A DNA stretch of 64,000 bases. It comes from Chlorocebus sabaeus. Taxonomy: Eukaryota > Chordata > Mammalia > Primates > Cercopithecidae. Made by a program: the position numbers and the translations under genes. Of this stretch, positions 47,641 to 58,385 are shown in pieces. Location of the stretch: the NCBI RefSeq assembly GCF_047675955.1, contig NC_132911.1, forward strand, positions 120,791,234 to 120,855,233. Direction: 5' to 3'. Below the pieces are notes generated by a model, which saw only the letters and a list, made by a program, of their open reading frames with translations, did not search any database and was not told where the DNA came from. Each line of letters starts with the position of its first letter. Positions within the stretch are counted from its first letter, which is position 1.

Positions 47641-49555
47641 ATTCAATGTTTATTTCTCTACCCTGTTCTACATCCCCACCTAATTAGACCATTTGATTTT
47701 CCACCTGGAATCCCCAGCCCACTTTGACTCTAACAAATGCCTCTAAAAATAGAAGTCAACTTTGCACATGGTTTCAGAATGATTGCATCTTGCCTGCACC
47801 ATGGCAGAATGATCTGGCATTTTCTTTCAGTAGCTAGTTGGCTTATGACACACCTATCACCTCTGCAGTGATGCCAAAGGGATATTATCTCTGCCTCACC
47901 CCCATATGCTTTATTGGGGAAGGAAAACCATTCTGTCTGCATAGCACTGAGTCATCAGTATTTTCTTTGGAGAAAAATGTCACTTGGCCCACATGATGCA
48001 ATTTTTGCCGTAGCACCTTTCTCGATAAATCTCTAACTGACAAAAACAGAGTGAGAAGAGCATCGTAAGAGTTTCTCACAGGACCATTGATCTGTTTTCT
48101 TATACTAGTGAACTTCCTTTGTTCATTTCAGTGTGTAAAATAGACGCATTTATATTGACAGTGCCTTTGTCAGGATACTGTTCTTACTGAAATAAACTTA
48201 AAAACATTTTGCACTATACCAATAACAGGATGTCATATTGACTCTGCATTTAATATAATATCAAAGTATTAAATATGGCCCATGAAGCACTCAAAGTTTG
48301 CTTCTGCTCTTTTTAGATAAAGGAAAATTTAAAAATAATGGCAATCAGTTGCTGCGTAGAATGGACCTGTGCCTTGCAATGGGCATTGGATTTGAGGAGC
48401 AGTTGGAAAGTGTCTCTGAGATGAGAATGATTAAGTAATATAATTTTAAACATGCTTTGCCAACAACAGATTTTCTGTCACACTGATCAATTATTGAAGA
48501 TGAAATTCTTATACCAGCTAGAAATGAGGATTGTTAATTAAGGGAAGGAGACGATACTATCTCTTGGTGAAGAGCTTATTATTTGGGGCCAGACATCCAA
48601 TCTACTACCTGTGATTGACAAGATGATCCAAGTTCTATCATTCCTATGAGAGGTGAGTCATCCATCCATTGCTATAAGAGAACCAAATTTAGATTGGATA
48701 TTTGAGCCAAAAACACAACTCCCCCAGATCTTTCAGGTAAAAAACAGTAATAACTAACACTGAAAAATCTATGGGATAAAGGTCAGCCATTATAAAATTA
48801 ACCACAATATAAAGACAATAACCACAAATAATTGTGGTTATTTGTATAACCACAATATAAAGAAAATAAAATAATTTGGGTAATTATTTTATTTTTATGG
48901 CAAAGTATTGTAAATTATAATAAATATAGCAAAACTGAATCAATCCAAATGGCCTGTCTTTCATTCTAATCACCTTTATCATTCTGTTATAAACCAGCTT
49001 GCTCTGCAATATATAATTAGTGAAGTATAAGGTCCCCAATTTTTTAGGGAAAGCATTCTAGGCAAGTTTATTGTTTAATATTTATCAGTATCATTTGATA
49101 CTTGTACAATATTTTATTTCGATGAGTAAATTACATTTTTCCTTTAACCTTGGGGCACTACTGGGGGTAGTTAAAACATGTAAGGTAATTATCAGCAGGA
49201 TGAATACAATATCAAACTCTTCCTAACAATATTTTATGTTCAATAGTTTTATTCCGTTAAATAGGAGTTTTGCCTGCACAAGGACTGCTGGTTGGGAAGT
49301 CTATAGAAGCAGCCAATATTTAAGTGGATAGATTAAAAATCAAATACCCCTACATGACAAGAATAAGCAGAATGGTGTTTAGAGTGATATGTACCAATGG
49401 CCATAATATTTCTCATATGCTAAATTCAGACTTTTCTAATTTTATTTGTACAGAACCTCTTTCCAGAAATGGCTCCAAAGAGTGACTTACCAGTGCTAGT
49501 TTAGCAGGTGAGGAGATGCCTCCAATGCTCAACCCAAACTAATGAATGGAAAACA
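47641..49555. other. Mostly unannotated, small hairpin repeat at 48800-48868
   Basis: No gene was recognised. A 21-bp direct repeat (48800-48820 and 48848-48868, one difference) brackets a perfect 10-bp inverted repeat at 48817-48826 and 48833-48842. Confidence 0.45.
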
Positions 49556-49559
49556 ATCT

Positions 49560-49700
49560 TTTCCCTCTCACTGTCTCAGATTCTTACAACCATCCTAAAA
49601 AAAGATGAGAAAACCATCATTACACCTTGTTCACAGATGTTGAAACCAAGGTATATAGCCTGCTTCACTCACACAGCTTCTTAGTGACAGATAGAGGACT
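49560..49700 (-). repeat. MIR-like, antisense
   Basis: 'tcttacaaccatcctaaaaa', 'cacagatgttgaaaccaagg' and 'actcacacagcttcttagtg' keep the order of the reversed MIR core. Confidence 0.6.
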
Positions 49701-50369
49701 TCACATGTTGCTGGGAACCCTTGGAGTTGAATGAAGAAGCCTGGAGCTCTAGTCTTAATGACTGCACTCTACAAAGAAAATAAACCAATATTCACAACAC
49801 AGAGCAGCATTTCAGAGCTGAGCAACACAGGATCTAAAATGTTCTTATCTATTCCACAGTCGAATTGTTATCGAGGTCCTAACTGTATGATCTTGTCCTA
49901 GAAGCTGTTGGCTATTTGAGGATTTAACAAATTGACATTTCAGCTTTCAGTGTCACCCTTTTATTAGAATACTTTCCTTCCTTTGTGCTAGTTTTGCTGT
50001 CTGGCAGGCTTTTCACATGAGGTGGCGTCCCAGGGCTCTAACCTTCCTTCTCCTAACCTGGAAACCCCACAGAAAAAGAAAGTATCTTGACTGATGGTTC
50101 CAGTAAAAGTCACGAGGCTGAGTTTTACTGGATCGATCTGCATCATATACCCATAACTGGACCAACCACAGTGGCCAGAGGGATTGGACACACGGATTGG
50201 CCAGGCCTGTGTCATGCACCTAGCCTTGAAGGCAACATGTGTTGGGACAGCCCCATGTAAAAGTCATTATAATGGGGTAGGCATTATTCTTCGAAGAAAA
50301 GGAGGATGTTGTCACCAGAAAAGGAGGAAATAGTGATGGGCAGGCAACAGCTGTCCTCCAGAGAAAAGT
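49701..50369. other. Unannotated stretch
   Basis: No gene or repeat was recognised. Open frames at 49988-50219 (-) lack splice context. Confidence 0.4.
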
Positions 50370-50490
50370 TAGACTGATTTCCATTTTATAAATGAAAACG
50401 TTGAGGCTCAGTATGGTTAAGTGGCTTGAATATGAAAGGGAAAAAGATAAACAGTAGGAACAAAGTTCTTAACTTCTAGCCCTTGAGAAA
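50370..50490 (-). repeat. MIR-like, antisense
   Basis: 'tccattttataaatgaaaac' followed by 'ttgaggctcagtatggttaa' is the reversed MIR core. Confidence 0.72.
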
Positions 50491-51343
50491 ATCTTCCCAG
50501 ACATCCATCACATCTCTGAGGTCAGGAAGAAGTGTTCCAGTCACCTTTTAAATCCATCCACTGCCAATAGGAAAAAAACAAGAGAAGAAACTAATCAGAT
50601 TTTATAAATTCCTAAGAGCCCTGCATATAATTTGGCTGGAAAGTTGTTTGTTCAATCGTATTTAATGAATGGCCCCTTATCTGACAATGCTGAAACACCC
50701 ATTTAAACTGCAACATCTGTATTTACATCTGTTGAAGACATGTTGTTATTAAGTTGAAAAATAGCTATCTCAGCAGACTCGTAGGCTTTTCAACTTTGTC
50801 TCCTAAGGTAAAAACTAACTCGCTAACAAAGAGCTTTAGTGCTGTTAAGGACAAATGCTGAGAATTCAAAGAAGACATTCTTTTGAGGGGATGATCTGAG
50901 AGGAATTACTACCCTAGATACCAGTCAGGAAATGGCTGGCTTCACAGAAGAGCTGGCTCAGCATTTATAATGATTAAGGTGCTTAGAATTACGCTTTCTT
51001 TATTGACTTTTCCAAGCCCTCTCTGTTTTGAAAAACTAAACTGAAGTGCAAAGCATTTTGTTAACTTAATGAAGGATTTCTGACTTGTTTATGTCTTCAT
51101 TACACCTTGTAAGATAGATACACCTGGAAAGAGTATTAGAATAAAAACATGTTGATTCAAAAAAACCCTCCATAAGATGACAGAAGCTGTGGCTGCTATT
51201 GCTGTTTGGCGTGGGCCCCAGAGAGAGGTATTGAGGCTTCAAATTCTTTCCACTCCTCTGAATTTTATAGACTCAGCAACATTACTTACAAAAAACAAAA
51301 AAAACAAAAAAACAAAAACCATCAAATAGTTTAAATGGTAGTC
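50491..51343. other. Unannotated stretch
   Basis: No gene or repeat was recognised. An A-rich CAAAAA tract lies at 51290-51319. Confidence 0.4.
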
Positions 51344-51462
51344 TTACATCGTGCTTTCTGTGACTTTGTCATTCTGATTGACAGAGCTGAGGACTTCTTT
51401 CCCGCCCTTTGGGTGTAAGTCCCAAGAAGATAAAAAGAGCCAAGGAAATGACATAAGGTCAC

Positions 51463-51637
51463 CATGTGTCATGATGTCCTGAGTAGGGAGTGGTGGCCCA
51501 GAGAAGTGGAAGGGCAAGATGTCCTCCCAGGGGTAGCCGTCAAACTTGCAGAGCAGGACTGTGAAATGCTGAGAGCAAAGGATCTGCAGGAGCTGGCTGG
51601 ATGCCAGCGCATGCAGGGACACATGACGAAGCTTCTC
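51463..51637 (-). other. Exon-like open segment, gene unknown
   Basis: On the - strand a TAA stands two codons before an AG at 51638-51639 ('ccccctaaaag'). From 51637 the frame is open through the segment and on to 51344. In its first 43 codons about 36 end in G or C, far above local composition, which is the mark of real human exons. A possible donor 'ATG|gtgacc' lies at 51462. Codon bias fades past that point. The peptide (beginning EKLRHVSLHALASSQLLQIL) is unrecognised. It could be an exon, a piece of an old processed pseudogene, or a GC-rich chance frame. Confidence 0.3.
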
Positions 51638-51824
51638 CTTTTAGGGGGATAAAGTGTCCTGAGCCCCAGAGTCTCTGAGAGGATTGAGGAATGGGCTGAG
51701 AAGGGTCCATCCTCGGCAGAGCCATAAGTGAGTGACAGTGGGAACTAGTGTGGTGTATATGTATGTGTATATCCAAATTCATGTCCATATCTGTCATTTT
51801 GCTTGATTTATAAGAAATAATCCT

Positions 51825-51980
51825 AATCATAATGCTGTATGTATATTGACTCATTAAATCCTCACAATAGCCCCGAGAGAAGAGATAGGCAAATGAGGAA
51901 GCCATCTTATTTCTTGCTTTACAGAGGAGGACACCAAATATAGAGGCGGTCAGGTGATTAGCCTTAAAACAGGCAAGCAT
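51825..51980 (-). repeat. MIR, antisense
   Basis: 'ttgactcattaaatcctcac' and 'tgctttacagaggaggacac' are the reversed MIR. Confidence 0.75.
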
Positions 51981-52029
51981 TAATTGTAGGCAAGTCCATG
52001 AAAAGGTAGCCGGGCAACACGTCATATGA

Positions 52030-52270
52030 TTAATGGCTTAGAATCTGAAATCAAACAGACTTTTATACCTGGCTCTTCCATAACTGTCATGTTCTCTTAG
52101 GAAAGCTACCTAACTTTGAGCCTCAGGTGTCTCAGCTACAAATGAAATTGTGATAAAACACATCTTTGTAGGTGTTTGTAATAATAAAATTAGAAAAAAT
52201 AGTTAACACAGCAGAAATCCTGGCACAAGCTAAATATTTAATAAATGTTGGTAGCTATTTTTATTGTTTT
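52030..52270 (+). repeat. MIR, sense
   Basis: 'gaaagctacctaactttgag', 'cagctacaaatgaaattgtg' and 'aatatttaataaatgttggt' are the sense MIR from core to 3' end. Confidence 0.82.
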
Positions 52271-52439
52271 CTGGCATGTTCCCAAGACAGGATCCAGATA
52301 CAAGAAAAGATAAGGAGCTAGTTGTCAAAAATGGTGTTCAGGTTAGAAACTGGGTTTTGGAAGCAGGGAAAAACCTAGTTATCAGAATTCAAGCAAAAAG
52401 TAAGATCAGACTTTACCAGTAGACCACTCTTACTTGCCT

Positions 52440-52900
52440 ACTCACCATCCCTTCTTCCTTCTTTTAGTTAGTAACAGCACCCTACCTTTCCTTTGGGTCA
52501 CTCTGTTTTCCAAATTATTGGTTGTTGTGCTTCAATGGGGCTCCACTTTCCAGACCATGATGGAGTACCTGACCAGGCCTGGCTGCCTAGAACACTATGT
52601 TCTCTGGCTGTGATGTTGGTTTAACTTTGGACATGTAGACTAAACTAATTAGAGTGCATTATGCACTGTTTTTTCAAACTAGTGGTAAAGAGGCACTGTC
52701 TTTCCCCTGGGGCTGCAAAGCTACTACAGTATAGGTCTGAGGGGCTGGAGGCCATCTTGCTGCCCTGAAGGGAGCACCTTTTTGATGCCATGAAGTCAAC
52801 CTGGAGGAATGCAGAGTTGAGAGATAGAGGGAAACTAAGTCCCCGATTACATGGTTTGAGGTAACTGTGCATAAAACCGGCTCTGCTCCTGGTTGAGGCA
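52440..52900 (+). mobile_element. Old LTR-like relic, family unassigned
   Basis: 'ggaggccatcttgctgccct' and 'ggaatgcagagttgagagat' resemble the body of an old mammalian LTR. Boundaries and family are uncertain. Confidence 0.35.
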
Positions 52901-53554
52901 TTTTTTTCTTCCTCTTTATAATTGGAGAGATTTTTATTCTCAATTTCAAAATGTCCTTCTTGTTTAATGTCTGGAAATGTCTAGAAAACATGGCCAATCT
53001 GTGCCTCAGGTGGGAGCCAAGGTACCCCAAGTCATCTAAGAAGAAGGCTGCAGGGACTCAGAAACAAGCAGCAGCATCTGGACTATGTGTCCCTCTGTAA
53101 AAAAGAGGAGTGACATTTCTTCCCTCTCTATTTCAGTTATCGTTTTCTGTCCTCCAACTCCATTTCTTGAAAAACTTAACTGCTACTAGGAGTTTGTGAA
53201 GATACCACTTCATGGGTTCATTGATAAATGACAGGTGATTTTTGCTTTCCTGAGATAGGTTCAATGTGCCGGAGTGTCTTGTGCTCCAGACCTTGAAAGA
53301 TGAGATTCCTGGAAAATGGCTTAATGTGGGTTATATTGTTCTAACCCACCAACCATTCAGAGAATTTTAATTAAGCTCTGTTGTATTCATCCCTTACTCT
53401 TAATAAAGCCCTTTATTTCATAACTCAGTTCAGAATAGTTAAATATTTTGCTTGAAGTACAGCTGCCGCCAATTCACCACACAGGAGGGGTGTACAGTTA
53501 AAGGAATTGGTGTAAATGAAAAACCCGTTGAGACTCAGTTGAGTGTCAAGGTCT
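52901..53554. other. Unannotated stretch
   Basis: No gene or repeat was recognised. Confidence 0.4.
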
Positions 53555-53740
53555 GAGCTGGGAGGCAGAAAGCCTTGGCTCTGATTTCACTTCTGCCAGA
53601 GAGAGACTGGGACAACTTAGCCTTCTTTTCCCAGAGCAAAAATGAGGATGCTGAAATTGGTTTACTTCATTGAGCACTGGCAGGAAGTATTAGGAAGACA
53701 ATGTCTTCAAAGCATAAAAAATAGTTGGAAAAAAGTCATC
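53555..53740 (+). repeat. MIR-like, sense
   Basis: 'gccttggctctgatttcact' followed by 'gactgggacaacttagcc' resembles the sense MIR start; the rest is decayed. Confidence 0.5.
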
Positions 53741-54029
53741 ATATTATGTGTAGGGTCATGAAGATTCTCTGATGGATGCAATTGCATAAGAAAAATGTGT
53801 TATTACAGACTCAATAGCTAGCCCAGGGGAAATGCTGGGGTGTATCCCAAGGACTCTCCTGCTCTGCAAATTGTTTTTCCTTCCAGTGTGATTACATGCT
53901 GTTTTACGGAGTCAGCACGTTCTTTGTTTCATTGACCATTGATTACTTCATTAACTCACTACTTATCTCCTGAGTGTTTTACTATTTGCTCAGCACTACA
54001 GATAGAAAAAATGGGTCAAGCATGACTGT
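53741..54029. other. Unannotated spacer
   Basis: An acceptor-like 'ttgtttttccttccag' ends at 53885 and a 28-codon hydrophobic frame follows, without donor or codon bias. Confidence 0.35.
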
Positions 54030-54122
54030 TCTTTTATTCAGTCAACATCTATTTATTGAGCACCTACTATGTGCCAAGCAGTGCAGATATAAAGATGGTA
54101 GCCATAGTCACTGCCTTCTATA
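54030..54122 (-). repeat. L2 3' end, antisense
   Basis: 'attgagcacctactatgtgc' followed by 'caagcagtgcagatataaag' is the reversed L2 3' end. Confidence 0.85.
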
Positions 54123-54124
54123 AT

Positions 54125-54285
54125 CTTGCTACTCAAATTGTGGTCAGGGGACCAGGAGCATCAGTATCTCCTAGGAGATTGTTAGAGAAATACAGGCAAA
54201 CGGAATCAGCTTTTAACCAGGATACTAACAAGATCCCTAGGCAATTTGTATGCACATGAAAGTTTGAGAAGCAAAACTCTAAGAA
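54125..54285 (-). mobile_element. MER5A-like hAT element
   Basis: 'ctactcaaattgtggtcagg' at the left and 'atgcacatgaaagtttgaga' at the right are the two ends of MER5A. The middle is diverged. Confidence 0.88.
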
Positions 54286-54314
54286 GACTTATGTCATGGT
54301 GAGTTTAGTGGGAA

Positions 54315-54560
54315 AGTAACGACCTAGTGGTTTAGAAGACTAACCGATACTGGTTGCCAGCTTTCTGCTCTGATGCTTGTAACAGAATGGAAGCAAGTCA
54401 TTTTTCTATGTTATAACTCAATGTATTATCTTCAAAATAGAAATAATATTATCTGCCCTTCCTCCCTCGTGTATTATTATGAAGATGAGATAAGAAAATA
54501 GTTGCGAAAGTGTAAGTGTTATCCAAAAGCAAGGTATTGCTATTATAAGATTTAAAGTTT
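54315..54560 (+). repeat. MIR, sense
   Basis: 'tgtattatcttcaaaataga', 'gaagatgagataagaaaata' and 'aaggtattgctattataag' are in sense MIR order. Confidence 0.7.
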
Positions 54561-55959
54561 GGAGAAGCTTCTGTATACTAAGCCTGGCTGCATTGCCCAG
54601 GAACTGGAATTTTATTCTGATTTAACAATTGCCTGCATTGTGATTCTGTTAAGGCATTCTTATCTCTACCATTCAGAGATGTGAGTAACAGGCTTGCGAA
54701 GGCGCCAGGAGGCAGAGAGGTTCTAGTGCTTGTTAGCTGTAGTTATACAGAAGTAGTTGTGCTAGACATTTTATGTATTCAACTCATTTCCATAAAACTT
54801 AATGAGGGCTTGTCTACTTGGAAAAACTTTGGGGTATGGCATGCTTGGTTCCCGCCCTCAAGTGGTGTTTCAGATGGTGAGGTAATATACAAAATAATTG
54901 TAATTCATGATACAATAATGTAGATGCACTGAGTGTGGTTCAGACAATAGGTGAAGACATGGGTAGATTTATAAAACAGAAGATTTGTGAAACAAGAGGA
55001 CAACAGATTACTTAAAGATGATGTTTTTCTCATCTGCTTCTTTAGCAAACTCACAGGGTGGTTGGGTCATGAGACCTCCCAGGTGCTGGAGAACAGTATC
55101 ACTAGATTACTGGAAAATGATGACCTGGCTCCAGGTACAAATGCCCTGTCTTAGCCATCAAATTGCAAAATTCAGACCCACAGCACTTAAAATAGAAGCT
55201 CTTTTTCTTTCCAAACATTTATATTGTTTCTCCAGGAAAGGGCTTTCCTACTGTGTGTCTACACTTAGGATTAATTATTAGATGAAATGAGATTAGGATT
55301 TGAATGAAAAAAAATGACCATGTTCAATTGACAAGGACCATCACTGAACCGATACCTTCCTGTCTATATATCCCCTTCCACCTTGCCTCTCTGAACTGCT
55401 ATTCGTATTCCACAACACAGAATTTGAACACCAAGGGAGTATACCTGGTGAAGCAGCAACAATTTGGTGATGATAGAGAGCGGAAAATCAATCTGGAGAA
55501 ATTAAGTTTTCTTACTGAACACTTAAGCCCTGGGGTAATCACCAGAATGAATTCCCCCCTCAAAGGCTAAGCTGACCCCCATCAGCTTTAAATCCCTTAG
55601 CCCTCCTGGTAAAACTGTTTCATATGGTAAAGTGAATTAATTGGCTGTTTAGTAAGCCAAAGGCTCTCGATTTTCTACCTCTGCTGATTCAGCAGATTCT
55701 CATCTAAGTGAGATTTAAGAGACTGGAGTCTACTGAGAGAAAAAGTGGGGGTGTTCAGAAAGCCCACTATTTTGTTGGTTATGCTTCCCCAGCCATAAAA
55801 TATTCCATAGCAGTGTGAAAATGACCAATTTCAGCCTCCAGAATCACAGAGGCTGGGAGCAGTCTCAAATGGGAATGTAGAGATCTGAATTATACTTTAG
55901 GCTCTATAAGTTAATTGCCTTCTTTGTCTTTCTCTCTCCTGTCTTCTTTCTCTTTCTCT
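54561..55959. other. Unannotated stretch
   Basis: No gene or repeat was recognised. Open frames at 54681-55570 are 80-88 codons without splice context or codon bias. Confidence 0.4.
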
Positions 55960-56275
55960 CTCTTTTAGAGACAGGGTCTTGCTCTGTCACCCAAGCTCTA
56001 GTGTAGTGGCTACAGTGATCATAGATCATTGTAGGCTCAAACTTCTGGGCTCAGGTGATCCTCCTGTCTCAGCCTCCTGAATAGCTGGGACTACAGGCTT
56101 GTGCCACCATGCCCGGCTAATTTTTACATTTTATTTTTTGTTTATAATTTTAATTTTAATTTTTTGTAGATGTGGGGGTCTCATTCTGTTGACCAGACTG
56201 GTCTTGAACTCCTGGTCTCAAGCTATCCTCCTGCCTTGGCCTTCCAAACTGTTGGGATTACAGGTGTGATTCACA
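55960..56275 (-). mobile_element. AluJ-like, antisense
   Basis: A diverged reversed Alu: 'tgggctcaggtgatcctcct' and 'gctgggactacaggcttgtg' with an expanded A/T-rich middle linker near 56125-56160. It is probably the oldest Alu in the window. Confidence 0.92.
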
Positions 56276-56699
56276 GTTCTCATCTAACCTTCTTTGTCTT
56301 CTTAAATAGAAAACCAGCAGGAGGAACTGCTCTAGTTGATATACAATGTAAAGTGAAAATTGTGAAAGGTTGTCTTTGCCAAGCATCATCCCTGTCTGCC
56401 ATTTTGATCCTCTTTTTTCCCCATCAATCTTCTGCTCTAATTTTCTTTGTTCCTTTTTGGGGTACTTCTTCTCTTGTCCTACTGCCATTTTGAACTCCCT
56501 TGGTCACACTGCCAAGCTCTTCACCAATTTTGCACTTTATTAGCAGCAGTAAGTATTCTCTTTACAATCATTCTTTCATTATTATAATTTTATTTCTCTC
56601 CACTTATAAGCATTGAGCACCGTCAGAAGACAAACGTATGTTTTTTCCTTAGTGAAATTCCTTTTGGGTGAGAAAGTCATATGCCAATCAAGCAAATTA
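56276..56699. other. Unannotated spacer
   Basis: No gene or repeat was recognised. Confidence 0.4.
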
Positions 56700-57350
56700 G
56701 TGAAATAGGTTAATTTCAGTTACCAATAAATGCAAAACAGTTCAACAGTTGGAGGCCTGAAGATGAGGGTGAAGGATTAGGAGCCACTTTCTGCAGAGTG
56801 GGTAGGGAAGAGCTCATTGAGGCCGTGGCATATGAACTGAGACCTAATCAATGAGGAGGGGCCAGCTGTTCTGAGATCTGGGGAGGCTCATTCCATAGAG
56901 AGGAAATGCAGATGCAAAGCCATTGGAAGTGCTTGAGGGTGGGCTGACAGGAAGGGGAATTCTGGGACTTGCCTGGAAGTTGCATTTGCAGAGCAAGCAC
57001 ATTGCTTTTGCTTATATTGTGTGTTGGTTGTGTGCTTATATTATGAGTGGCTTAAGGAGGATTTGTAGAGATTTTTATGGAGGGGAGAAGAGCTCCCCTT
57101 CCAAACTTCTGTACACCCTTTCTTGAAGCCTTCGGCAAAGACTGAGATAAAAACAAGAAATGATAATAGGACCAGTGTGGTTGGGGTTTACTGTGTTTGG
57201 GCAAGGTGGCATGACCTAAGGCCTGAGAAGTCTACAAGACCTTATAGGTAGGCAGTGATGACAAGACGTTTGAATTTTGTTCTGAGTGTGATGGGATGGC
57301 ACTGGAGGGCTTTGATTTGAAGTGACAGAATGGTGATTTTCATGTTTTGA
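56700..57350 (-). repeat. L2 LINE, antisense, in pieces
   Basis: 'gaactgagacctaatcaatg' and 'gatgcaaagccattggaagt' at the left and 'tttgaattttgttctgagtg' and 'gcactggagggctttgattt' at the right keep the reversed L2 order. About 220 bp between 56945 and 57165 are not recognisably L2. Confidence 0.75.
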
Positions 57351-58234
57351 TCTAAAAAATACCCAATTCACAGGCTGGTCCAGAATATGATTAAACTGAA
57401 CTAAAATACTAAAACAATCCTGATTTCATGGACAATTGAAATTCTGTATAATTATCATTTATGATTATGGAAGCTAGGAATGTCATATTGTGTGACTCCT
57501 GTTCATAAGGCAATGGCTTAGATGAAATGCAAGATAGAATAAAGGCAATTCTAAGTATCTTAGCTGTAATGTACTCTTTCTATTTTGCTCCAAAAAACAT
57601 ATCAGAATGCATGAGTAGCATAATTAGGGGTACTACTGTCAGGTGTGCCTGGATTTTATATAAAGAATTAGAATTAGAACTGTTCATTACACATTGCTCC
57701 CAGTATGCCTTCCAGTCTGGTAGGTAACCTGTATGTCGTTGAAGTTACTCTCTTTTCTTCTTGCCACCATCAAAGTCTATTCTCAGATACCCATCATAGT
57801 GAAATCAGAAAAGTTCTGATGGTTTAGTTTACAGTCAAGTGTCCATAGGAGACAGTGACTTAATATGTTTATTTTCTAAGAATGTGCATTTGAATAGGAG
57901 CAATGGTTTCATGTGAGTGAGTGCAGGCATGAGTCAGGGTTATAGTAGGCCAGTATTTGGGCAAGAGCCCTTCTTAGAAGTCCTGAAACTACCCCACCTA
58001 TACAATACTGATGTTTTACAACACTGTTTCTTCCTACCACCTTGTGGCTTCTACACTCTTGAAAATGAATACCGTAGCCCTCCAGAAATGCCTGAGACTC
58101 AAAAGGTAATGAAAAATAATTTGTAGCTATCAGCATTTTTGTCTTTCCTAGGAAAGGGCCATCTTTAGAATAATTTCTCTTTATATGAAGCAAAGGGGCT
58201 CTTCTGAATAATACAAAACCACTAACAGTTGAAA
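57351..58234. other. Unannotated stretch
   Basis: No gene or repeat was recognised. Confidence 0.4.
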
Positions 58235-58385
58235 CAATAGCTGATACTGTAGTATTTTCTGTGTGCCAGACTCTTTTCTAAGCACTTATTTATATTAACT
58301 TATTTAATCCTGCAACAACTCTGTGTAGCAGGTATTATTGTCATCCCCATTTTATGAACAACAAAAAAAGACAGTTATGGTAAAT
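58235..58385 (-). repeat. MIR, antisense
   Basis: 'ctgtgtgccagactcttttc', 'taacttatttaatcctgcaa' and 'tgtcatccccattttatgaa' are the reversed MIR. Confidence 0.85.

Noticed and set aside
51540..52025. 161-codon open frame on the - strand
   Set aside because: It runs through a MIR and its codons show much weaker GC3 bias than the neighbouring frame reported at 51463-51637.
53869..53972. Strong acceptor-like site and a 28-codon hydrophobic frame
   Set aside because: AT-rich codons give hydrophobic residues by chance; no donor, poly(A) signal or partner exon.
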